Position numbers and translations under genes: made by a program
DNA from: an uncultured Lachnospiraceae bacterium
GTDB taxonomy: Bacteria; Bacillota_A; Clostridia; Lachnospirales; Lachnospiraceae
Length of the DNA stretch: 5,451 nt
Direction: 5' to 3'
Assembly (NCBI GenBank): GCA_902795985.1
Contig: CADBNG010000497.1
Span: 1-5,451 of the forward strand
In this document: positions 1 through 5,451 of the stretch, in pieces
Layout of the letters: each line of letters begins with the position of its first letter
Position numbering within the stretch: position 1 is the stretch's first letter
Notes under the pieces: generated by a model
Told to the model about the DNA's origin: nothing
The model's database searches: none
Seen by the model: only the letters and a program-made list of their open reading frames with translations

Positions 1-736
1 CAGCGAGTCCGATATGGACAGCAGCTCCAGCTCGAGATTCACCGGCCATATGGCCAATCTGGAATACTTCTATGAAGAACGCGATGCAGGCGGCTGGACA
101 GAATGCCCGGCGGAACTGACAGGCGCTTATATGGAGAACTTCAAGAACCTGTATGATCTCTGCATCAACAACGGCACCGTTGATCCCAAGGAACTGGCGA
201 CCGGCGGACACGATGCGGAAGCGGAATTCAAAGACGGCAAGGCAGCGTTCTTTGTCAATGGCTCCTGGGAGTATCCGGCTGTGTCTGAAAGCGTTCCGAA
301 CGCTACGATGATCCCGTACTACTGCGGGGTGGAAGGCGAAGAAAAAGCCGGCCTGAACTGCGGTACAGAGAATTGCTGGGCGATCAATGCCAAGGCTTCC
401 GAAGCGGATCAGAAGGCCACTATGGACTTCATGGTATGGTGTGTCACCGATCCGGATGCTTCCCGCAAGCTGGTCGATTCCTTCGGGATCATGCCGTATA
501 CCAATGCGGCAGAATCCACCAATGGTTTCCTGAATGACGCAGCGAAATATACGGCAGACGGCTGCTACGTCATGGACTGGGCAACCAACTACCAGCCGAA
601 TGTTGACGACTACCGCGCAACACTGGTTTCTGCTTTGAACCAGTACAACGCCGATCAGTCCGATGCCAACTGGGAGACCGTCAAAACCGCGTTTGTGCAG
701 GGATGGGCCACTCAGTATAAAGCAGCGAATGAATAA
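1..736 (+). CDS. Extracellular sugar-binding lipoprotein of an ABC importer, MalE-like, 5'-truncated by the window edge
   Basis: This is the C-terminal portion of a family 1 extracellular solute-binding protein, which captures an oligosaccharide outside the membrane and delivers it to the permeases. The reading frame is open from nucleotide 2 and continues off the left edge, so the ATG at 14 is internal and not a start. The 244 visible codons are about 55-60% of a typical 400-430 residue protein. The signal peptide and lipobox cysteine are therefore not visible. Counting from nucleotide 2, recognisable features are NGSWEYP near residue 86 (the sugar-stacking region after the 'KDGKAAFFV' segment, similar to NGPW in MalE), FGIMPY near 161, and WATNYQPN near 193. 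The protein ends in QYKAANE. The maltodextrin assignment is inferred from the downstream malQ. The fold and role are much surer than the substrate. Confidence 0.93.
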   Translation, partial: SESDMDSSSSSRFTGHMANLEYFYEERDAGGWTECPAELTGAYMENFKNLYDLCINNGTVDPKELATGGHDAEAEFKDGKAAFFVNGSWEYPAVSESVPNATMIPYYCGVEGEEKAGLNCGTENCWAINAKASEADQKATMDFMVWCVTDPDASRKLVDSFGIMPYTNAAESTNGFLNDAAKYTADGCYVMDWATNYQPNVDDYRATLVSALNQYNADQSDANWETVKTAFVQGWATQYKAANE

Positions 737-756
737 AACGCAGCAATACATATTCG

Positions 757-788
757 GGGGCGGGCAAGACAGTTGCCTGCCCCTTTTC
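757..788 (+). terminator. Probable leaky intrinsic terminator or 3'-stabilising hairpin between binding protein and permeases
   Basis: Bases 757-767 pair with 773-783 to give an 11 bp stem with one G-U pair (762 with 778) and a five-base loop GACAG. TTTTC follows directly. The stem is GC-rich and the T tract is short. It lies 20 bases after the stop of the binding-protein gene and about 30 bases before the permease ribosome binding site. Such a hairpin in this position typically lets the binding protein be made in excess over the membrane parts, by partial termination or by protecting the upstream mRNA. I see no convincing promoter in the 94-base gap, so the downstream genes probably depend on read-through. 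Confidence 0.72.
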
Positions 789-814
789 TGAAATTGCCAC
801 ATCACAGTTCCTAC

Positions 815-823
815 AGGAGGTGG
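815..823 (+). promoter_or_regulatory. Strong Shine-Dalgarno site for the first permease, serving a TTG start
   Basis: AGGAGGTGG is a near-perfect match to the 16S rRNA anti-Shine-Dalgarno sequence. The AGGAGG core ends 10 bases before the TTG at 831, and only 5 bases before an ATG at 826. That ATG reads ATG TTT TGA and stops at once. The only long frame is the one beginning at TTG 831, and its next upstream in-frame stop is TGA at 789. The site therefore supports TTG 831 as the start but also sits well placed for the two-codon frame. Confidence 0.8.
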
Positions 824-830
824 AAATGTT

Positions 831-1721
831 TTGAAAAACAGAAATTCTTTGCGCGCTCCTGTCCGGCGCTGGTCCTGGCTGTTCATGGGACCGGTCGTCG
901 TGGCATTCATAATTGGCTTTGTCTGGCCGTTTATTCAGGGTATTTACCTGTCCTTCTGTAAATTCCGGCTGATCTCGGACGCTGAATTTATCGGATTTGG
1001 CAATTACCTGAAGGCTCTTCAGGATCAAAGCTTCCGGCACGCATTCGGATATACGGCCCTGTTTGCCATCGTCAGCCTGGTGCTGATCAATGTACTGGCT
1101 TTCACAGTGGCGTATCTGCTTACACAGGGTATCAAAGGGAGCAATGTTTTCCGGACGGTCTTTTTCATGCCGAACCTGATCGGCGGTATCGTTCTGGGAT
1201 ATATCTGGTCCATGATCTTTGACGGGATCCTGTCCCGTTTCGGCACGTCGATCCTTCTGGAGGCCAAATACGGTTTCTGGGGGCTGATCATCCTGATGTG
1301 CTGGCAGCAGATCGGGTATATGATGATCATTTATATCGCGGGTCTGCAGGCGATCCCGGAGGATATGCTGGAAGCGGCCAAGATCGACGGCGCGAACCGC
1401 TGGCAGACGCTCTGGAAAGTAACGATCCCCAATGTCATGCCTTCTATCACGATCTGCACGTTCCTGTCACTGACAAATGGGTTCAAGCTGTTCGACCAGA
1501 ACCTGGCCCTGACAGGCGGACAGCCGATTGCGATCGCAGCGGACGGCAGTACTGTCAAACAGACAGAAATGCTGGCATTGAATATTTATAACACCTTCTA
1601 TGGACAGAATACGGCCTCCCAGGGTACGGCTCAGGCAAAAGCGGTGTTATTCTTTATCCTCGTAGCGGCACTCGGTCTGATCCAGCTTGCCTATACCAGA
1701 AAGAGGGAGGTGCAGCAGTAA
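831..1721 (+). CDS. Carbohydrate ABC transporter permease, MalF/UgpA type
   Basis: This is one of the two inner-membrane subunits that form the sugar channel. It has 296 residues and about six hydrophobic segments, near 17-37, 74-98, 107-130, 149-171, 200-220 and 270-289. The cytoplasmic EAA loop that docks into the ATPase starts at E181-A-A with the conserved G187 and ends with IPNVMP near 199-204. The short form lacks the large extra loop of E. coli MalF, as is usual in Gram-positive homologues. A segment at 229-247 between LTGG and TEMLALNIYNT looks somewhat longer than the usual short linker here. The start is TTG at 831, chosen from the AGGAGGTGG site and the absence of an upstream in-frame ATG. 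The next ATG is codon 19, inside the first membrane segment, and has no ribosome site. The stop overlaps the next start as TAATG, suggesting translational coupling. Substrate is inferred from malQ. Confidence 0.95.
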   Translation: MKNRNSLRAPVRRWSWLFMGPVVVAFIIGFVWPFIQGIYLSFCKFRLISDAEFIGFGNYLKALQDQSFRHAFGYTALFAIVSLVLINVLAFTVAYLLTQGIKGSNVFRTVFFMPNLIGGIVLGYIWSMIFDGILSRFGTSILLEAKYGFWGLIILMCWQQIGYMMIIYIAGLQAIPEDMLEAAKIDGANRWQTLWKVTIPNVMPSITICTFLSLTNGFKLFDQNLALTGGQPIAIAADGSTVKQTEMLALNIYNTFYGQNTASQGTAQAKAVLFFILVAALGLIQLAYTRKREVQQ

Positions 1722-2581
1722 TGAATAAAGAAGCAACCATGGCGGCGGAACGGCGCAGAAAAACAACCATGTCCGTAGTGCTGACGGTGATCTGCGTCAT
1801 TTATGTGCTGCCGGTCCTTTCGGTCGTGATCAATTCCTTTAAACAGAATACCTTTGTCAAAACAGAGACGTTTGCGCTTCCCACCGCGGAGAGCTCAGCC
1901 GGTTTCTCCAACTTTATCAAAGGTATGACCTTCGGCAACTATCCATTCTGGAAGTGTGTGCTGTACAGCGTGCTCATTACGGTTCTTTCCACGGCGCTGA
2001 TCCTGCTGTTTACATCGATGGCCGCCTGGTATATCGCGCGGATCAATTCTATGTTCTGCAAGATCGTCTATTATCTGTGCGTATTTTCCATGGTCGTCCC
2101 GTTCCAGATGGTTATGTTCACACTGTCTAAAACAGCGGACAAGCTGAAACTGAATACGCCATGGACCATACCTATCGTATATCTGGGGTTCGGGGCCGGA
2201 CTGGCGATCTTTATGTTTGTCGGATTCGTCAAGTCCATCCCGCTGGAGATTGAAGAAGCGGCGTCTATTGACGGCTGCGGACCGCTGCGGACGTTCTTCT
2301 CCGTTGTTTTCCCGATGCTTAAGCCGACGATGATCTCGGTGGGCATCCTGGAGATCATGTGGGTATGGAACGACTATCTGCTGCCGGTGCTGGTGCTGGA
2401 TATCAACGAATACCGGACGATCCCGATCCATATCCAGTATCTGAAAGGCAGTTACGGCACCGTGGATCTGGGTGCGACGATGGCGCTGATCCTTCTGAGC
2501 ATTATCCCGGTCATCATTTTCTATCTGGCCTGCCAGAAGTACATTATCAAGGGCGTAGCCGCCGGTGCGGTGAAAGGATAA
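1721..2581 (+). CDS. Carbohydrate ABC transporter permease, MalG/UgpE type
   Basis: This is the second channel subunit, 286 residues, with hydrophobic segments near 16-38, 80-105, 113-133, 150-170, 203-226 and 250-272. The EAA loop reads E179-A-A-S-I-D-G185 and continues to VVFPMLKP near 195-202. The C-terminus GVAAGAVKG matches the conserved tail of MalG-type permeases. The start at 1721 shares its A with the TAA stop of the previous gene and has GAGGGAGG at 1703-1710, ten bases upstream, inside the preceding coding sequence. An in-frame ATG seven codons in has no comparable site and is less likely. MalF- and MalG-type proteins pair as a heterodimer, and one-base overlap fits equal production of the two. 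The substrate is inferred from the neighbouring malQ. Confidence 0.95.
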   Translation: MNKEATMAAERRRKTTMSVVLTVICVIYVLPVLSVVINSFKQNTFVKTETFALPTAESSAGFSNFIKGMTFGNYPFWKCVLYSVLITVLSTALILLFTSMAAWYIARINSMFCKIVYYLCVFSMVVPFQMVMFTLSKTADKLKLNTPWTIPIVYLGFGAGLAIFMFVGFVKSIPLEIEEAASIDGCGPLRTFFSVVFPMLKPTMISVGILEIMWVWNDYLLPVLVLDINEYRTIPIHIQYLKGSYGTVDLGATMALILLSIIPVIIFYLACQKYIIKGVAAGAVKG

Positions 2582-2584
2582 GAT

Positions 2585-4066
2585 ATGGATCGCAGCAGCG
2601 GAATATTACTGTCCATATCCTCGCTTCCATCTTCTTACGGGATCGGTACGCTGGGGAAAGCCGCGTATGAATTCGTGGATTTTCTGGCGGAAGCGAAACA
2701 GGGATGGTGGCAGATCCTGCCCGTCGGGCCTACAAGCATGGGAGACTCGCCGTATCAAAGCTTTTCGGCATTTGCCGGAAATCCGTATTTCATAGATCCG
2801 GACCTGCTGATCTGTGACGGGCTTCTGAAACCGGAAGAGGTACAGACCGTCTTCTGGGGAGAAGATCCCGGTTATACAGACTACGGGATCCTGTATCGTG
2901 AACGGCTGCCCCTTCTGGAGAAAGCCTTCCGGAGAGGCTGGGACAGAGACCGTGACGAGGTGCGGCGGTTTGAAGAAGAGAATGCCGCCTGGCTGCCGGA
3001 CTATGCGCTGTTTATGGCGCTGAAGCGGCACTTCGGTATGCGTTCCTGGCAGGAATGGCCGGAGGAAGACTGCCGCTGCCGGAGACCGGAAGCCCTGGCG
3101 GAGTACAGGGAAAAGCTGCAGGATACCATTCATCTTTTTGTCTATCTGCAGTACCTGTTCTTTAAGCAGTGGAAGGCTCTCAGGGCTTACGCGCAGGAAA
3201 AACAGGTACGGATCCTGGGAGATATAGCCCTGTATATGGCGCTGGATTCTGCAGACGTATGGGCTGCTCCGGAGAACTTCCAGCTGAATGAAAAACACGA
3301 GCCGGAAGCGGTAGCCGGCGTGCCGCCGGATTATTTCGCGGAAGGCGGTCAGCTGTGGGGGAATCCGCTGTATGATTATGCTTACATGAAGCAGGATGGT
3401 TTCGGCTGGTGGATACGCCGGATCGAAGGTGCAGAGAAGCTGTACGACGCGCTCCGCATCGATCATTTCCGCGGACTGGAGAGTTACTGGGCTGTTCCCG
3501 CCGGAGAGAAAACGGCGAAGAACGGCAGGTGGGTCAAGGGTCCCGGAATGGAACTGCTGCAGGTGTTAAAGGACCGGTTCCCCGGCCTGCAGTTTATAGC
3601 GGAAGATCTGGGATATCCGACGCCGGAGGTGGCGCAGCTGCTGAAAGACTCCGGATTTCCCGGAATGAAGGTCCTGGAGTTTTCGTTTGACAGCAGGGAT
3701 GACAGTTCTTCGCTTCCGTATGCCTACGGAAGGAACTGCGTATGTTATTCCGGCACGCATGACAACGAAACGCTGGGCGGATGGCTGACAACCGTACTGC
3801 CGGAAGATCTGGAAAAAACAAAGCGGTATTTGGGACTTAACAAAGAAGAAGGATATATCCGGGGAATGCTGCGCGGAGGCATGAGCACCGCCGCAGACCT
3901 GTTCATCGCACAGATGCAGGATTATCTGGGGCTGGGAACAGAAGCGCGGATGAATGAACCCGGAACAACAAGCGGAAACTGGAGATGGCGGATGCGGCCC
4001 GGTCAGATCACCGGTGAACTGGCGGAGCAGATCGCGGAAATGACGTCTCTTTACGGAAGGAGTTGA
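2585..4066 (+). CDS. malQ: 4-alpha-glucanotransferase (amylomaltase), GH77
   Basis: MalQ transfers alpha-1,4-glucan segments between malto-oligosaccharides in the cytoplasm and releases glucose, turning imported short dextrins into chains that other enzymes can use. The protein has 493 residues, normal for bacterial GH77. The N-terminal block GILLSISSLPSSYGIGTLG and SPYQSFSAFAGNPYFID near 55-71 are family hallmarks. The catalytic nucleophile is D293 in ALRIDHFRG with R291 before it. The acid/base is E340 in FIAEDLG. The transition-state stabiliser is D393 in SGTHDNET, equivalent to D395 of Thermus amylomaltase. The segment VAGVPPDYF...GQLWGNPLYDY and the closing SGNWRWR near 463 are also typical. 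All catalytic residues are present, so it should be active. It begins 3 bases after the permease stop, with GAAAGGA at 2572-2578 as ribosome site. There is no signal peptide. Confidence 0.97.
   Translation: MDRSSGILLSISSLPSSYGIGTLGKAAYEFVDFLAEAKQGWWQILPVGPTSMGDSPYQSFSAFAGNPYFIDPDLLICDGLLKPEEVQTVFWGEDPGYTDYGILYRERLPLLEKAFRRGWDRDRDEVRRFEEENAAWLPDYALFMALKRHFGMRSWQEWPEEDCRCRRPEALAEYREKLQDTIHLFVYLQYLFFKQWKALRAYAQEKQVRILGDIALYMALDSADVWAAPENFQLNEKHEPEAVAGVPPDYFAEGGQLWGNPLYDYAYMKQDGFGWWIRRIEGAEKLYDALRIDHFRGLESYWAVPAGEKTAKNGRWVKGPGMELLQVLKDRFPGLQFIAEDLGYPTPEVAQLLKDSGFPGMKVLEFSFDSRDDSSSLPYAYGRNCVCYSGTHDNETLGGWLTTVLPEDLEKTKRYLGLNKEEGYIRGMLRGGMSTAADLFIAQMQDYLGLGTEARMNEPGTTSGNWRWRMRPGQITGELAEQIAEMTSLYGRS
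4055..4062 (+). promoter_or_regulatory. Shine-Dalgarno site that fixes the ATPase start at ATG 4072
   Basis: GGAAGGAG ends at 4062, inside the last codons of malQ. An in-frame TTG at 4063 directly abuts it with no spacing and cannot be served by it. The ATG at 4072 lies nine bases downstream, a normal distance. The start of the ATPase is therefore placed at 4072, three codons after the longest possible frame. Confidence 0.85.
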
Positions 4067-4071
4067 TTAGT

Positions 4072-5256
4072 ATGTCCGAAGTGAATTTAAAACACATTAA
4101 AAAAGTTTACCCGAACACAGATAACAAAAGAAAGAAAAAAGGAGAGCAGGTACGGGGGAGCAACCTTCTGAGGACAGAAGAAGGCGTGCTGGCGGTCCAG
4201 GATTTCAATCTGGATATCGCAGACCGGGAGTTCGTCGTTCTGGTCGGTCCGTCCGGCTGCGGGAAATCCACGACGCTCCGGATGGTGGCAGGCCTGGAAG
4301 AGATCAGCGGAGGAGAACTGATCATTGACGGCAAGCTCGTCAATGATGTGGCGCCTAAGGACAGGGATATTGCCATGGTCTTCCAGAGTTACGCTCTGTA
4401 TCCGCATATGACAGTGCGGGAAAATATGGCCTTCCCCCTGAAACTTAAGAAGATGGATCCTGCCGAGATCAATAAAAAGGTCGATGAGGCGGCGGAGATC
4501 CTCGGCATTACACAGTATCTGGACCGGAAGCCGAAAGCGCTGTCCGGCGGACAGCGGCAGCGTGTGGCGATCGGCCGGGCTATCGTACGCGAACCGAAGG
4601 TGCTGCTGATGGATGAACCGCTGTCCAATCTGGATGCCAAGCTCCGGAACCAGATGCGTGCGGAGATCATTAAGCTGCGTGAGCGGATCCAGACGACCTT
4701 CATCTATGTCACCCACGACCAGACAGAAGCCATGACGCTGGGCGACAGGATCGTGATCATGAAAGACGGTGTGGTGCAGCAGGTAGGCACTCCGCAGGAA
4801 GTCTTCAATCATCCGGCCAATCTCTTTGTCGCCGGGTTTATCGGCGTACCGCAGATGAACTTCTTTAACGCGGAGCTGGAAGAAAAAGCCGGTTCCTATG
4901 TTGTGAAGCTCGGGGGAAAAGAGTTCCCGGTCGGCGAAGAAAAACAGGCAGTGCTGAAAGAAAAAGGCGTGCCGCCGCAGGAGATCACGCTCGGTGTCCG
5001 TCCGGAGCATATTGCTCTGATCGGAGACGGAGAGCAGATGCTGCACGGCAAGGTCGATGTCAATGAGATGATGGGTTCTTCTGTCCATCTGCATGTAACG
5101 GCGCTGGGCCAGGATGTGATCATCGTGGCGCAGACGATGGATTTCGAGGGAGAATTTAAGAACGGATTTTCCATCGGACAGGATGTCGCCTTTACCTTCG
5201 GCGGAAATGTCATGCATCTGTTCGATAAAGAAGGAAACAACCTGGCAGCCCTCTGA
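4072..5256 (+). CDS. ugpC: Sugar ABC transporter ATP-binding protein, MsmX/UgpC/MalK family
   Basis: This is the cytoplasmic ATPase that forms a dimer under the two permeases and powers import. From ATG 4072 it has 394 residues. Walker A is GPSGCGKST at 59-67, the Q-loop FQSYALYPH starts at 104, the signature LSGGQRQR is 157-164, Walker B VLLMDEP is 177-183, the D-loop SNLD is 185-188, and the H-loop histidine is H215 in THDQTEA. The C-terminal third, including VAGFIGVPQMNFF and LGVRPEHIAL, is the regulatory OB/TOBE domain of the MalK branch. A lysine-rich stretch at about 16-37 separates KKVYP from VLAVQDFNL, placing Walker A some 20 residues later than usual. It lies 5 bases after malQ. Many Firmicutes use one shared ATPase encoded elsewhere; here it is in the operon and may still serve other importers. 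The symbol is a family label and does not imply glycerol-phosphate uptake. Confidence 0.95.
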   Translation: MSEVNLKHIKKVYPNTDNKRKKKGEQVRGSNLLRTEEGVLAVQDFNLDIADREFVVLVGPSGCGKSTTLRMVAGLEEISGGELIIDGKLVNDVAPKDRDIAMVFQSYALYPHMTVRENMAFPLKLKKMDPAEINKKVDEAAEILGITQYLDRKPKALSGGQRQRVAIGRAIVREPKVLLMDEPLSNLDAKLRNQMRAEIIKLRERIQTTFIYVTHDQTEAMTLGDRIVIMKDGVVQQVGTPQEVFNHPANLFVAGFIGVPQMNFFNAELEEKAGSYVVKLGGKEFPVGEEKQAVLKEKGVPPQEITLGVRPEHIALIGDGEQMLHGKVDVNEMMGSSVHLHVTALGQDVIIVAQTMDFEGEFKNGFSIGQDVAFTFGGNVMHLFDKEGNNLAAL

Positions 5257-5286
5257 TACAGACGAAAGAAGTCTGCCGCGTGAAAT

Positions 5287-5332
5287 GAAACGAGCCCCCG
5301 GACAGGAAACTTGTCCGGGGGCTTCGTTTCTT
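5287..5332. terminator. Rho-independent terminator, probably bidirectional, between the operon and tRNA-Ser
   Basis: A GC-rich core stem pairs 5294-5304 with 5312-5322 (11 bp, no mismatch, loop of about seven bases). It is extended by an AT-richer outer stem pairing 5287-5293 with 5324-5330 across a single unpaired T, about 18 bp in all. The core is followed on the plus strand by TTCGTTTCTT and on the minus strand by TCGTTTCATTT, so both directions have a T-rich flank, though neither is a pure T run. It starts 30 bases after the ATPase stop. The tRNA gene is transcribed toward it from the other side, so it probably ends both transcripts. Confidence 0.85.
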
Positions 5333-5340
5333 ACAAATGC

Positions 5341-5359
5341 AGATCCTTTGATCGGATCT
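5341..5359 (-). other. Small palindrome just downstream of the tRNA 3' end
   Basis: AGATCC at 5341-5346 is complementary to GGATCT at 5354-5359, giving a 6 bp stem with a seven-base loop. It lies between the tRNA 3' end and the large terminator. On the tRNA strand it could act as a 3' trailer hairpin guiding end processing, or a weak terminator helper. There is no T tract directly after it. The element is short and could be chance, so no function is claimed. Confidence 0.3.
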
Positions 5360-5364
5360 TGAAG

Positions 5365-5451
5365 CGCAGAGGGCGGGATTCGAACCCGCGCACCGGGAAC
5401 CGGCCTAAAGCATTTCGAGTGCCTCCTCTTGGACCACTTGAGTACCTCTGC
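5365..5451 (-). tRNA. tRNA-Ser, anticodon CGA
   Basis: Read on the minus strand, the 87 bases fold as a complete class II tRNA. The acceptor stem is GCAGAGG with CCTCTGC, and the discriminator base is G. The D stem is CTC/GAG with loop AAGTGGTCCAA. The anticodon stem is AGGCA/TGCTT around the loop CTCGAAA, placing anticodon CGA at plus positions 5415-5417, which reads the serine codon UCG. A long variable arm (plus 5390-5407) with stem GCCGG/CCGGT is the serine hallmark, and the T arm is GCGGG TTCGAAT CCCGC. The CCA tail is not encoded; the gene is followed by CTTC, so CCA must be added by the nucleotidyltransferase. The 5' end falls on the last base of the window, so its promoter is outside. 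Confidence 0.96.

Noticed and set aside
14..736. ATG at 14 as the true start of the binding-protein gene
   Set aside because: The frame is open to the window edge, there is no ribosome site, no signal peptide follows, and the protein would lack its N-terminal lobe. It is a cut gene, not a short one.
773..961. Plus-strand 62-codon frame starting inside the hairpin and running into the first permease
   Set aside because: It begins at TTG within the terminator-like stem with no ribosome site before it, and is out of frame with the clear permease gene.
2606..3466. Open frame of 286 codons antisense to malQ
   Set aside because: It lies wholly within the intact malQ, shows no family signature, and has the composition of a shadow frame.
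4063..4071. TTG at 4063 as the ATPase start
   Set aside because: It directly abuts the Shine-Dalgarno sequence. ATG 4072 has correct spacing and gives the usual N-terminus of the family.
4087..5217. Long open frame of 376 codons antisense to the ATPase gene
   Set aside because: It mirrors a well-supported gene with all ABC ATPase motifs, has no recognisable domain, and is rich in His, Arg, Leu and Asp as expected from reading a GC-biased gene backwards. Similar antisense frames lie over the permeases and malQ.
5259..5275. Small hairpin CAGAC/GTCTG just after the ATPase stop
   Set aside because: It has only five base pairs with a seven-base loop and no T tract. The strong terminator lies immediately downstream.
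1..5451. CRISPR arrays, insertion sequences, phage genes, riboswitches
   Set aside because: I found no repeated spacers, transposase-like frames, terminal inverted repeats or leader-type structures. Nearly all of the window is accounted for by one operon and one tRNA.

Overview
The window looks like an ordinary piece of a Clostridia chromosome, most likely Lachnospiraceae. The indications are strong AGGAGG-type ribosome binding sites, moderately high GC, a clostridial-style carbohydrate ABC transporter with a MsmX/UgpC-type ATPase, and tRNA-Ser without an encoded CCA end. The family placement is inferred from protein character and is not proven by anything in the window.

Positions 1-5256 hold one tightly packed plus-strand operon for uptake and first processing of an alpha-glucan oligosaccharide, probably maltodextrin. 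In order it contains: the C-terminal part of an extracellular sugar-binding protein (cut by the left edge), a GC-rich hairpin that is probably a leaky terminator, a MalF-type permease, a MalG-type permease, 4-alpha-glucanotransferase MalQ, and the ATPase that powers the importer. After the 94-base gap that follows the binding protein, the genes overlap by one base or are separated by 3-5 bases. The binding protein would capture the sugar outside, the two permeases form the channel, two ATPase copies drive import, and MalQ rearranges the imported chains in the cytoplasm. No phosphorylase, alpha-glucosidase or regulator lies in the window.

Positions 5257-5364 hold a long GC-rich hairpin that should end the operon. 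A complete tRNA-Ser gene with anticodon CGA follows on the minus strand at 5365-5451, so it is transcribed toward the same hairpin.

I see no new biological system here. The points most worth a second look are the start of the first permease, where a minimal ATG-TTT-TGA reading frame overlaps a TTG start; the probable stoichiometry-setting hairpin; and a lysine-rich insertion next to the nucleotide-binding face of the ATPase.
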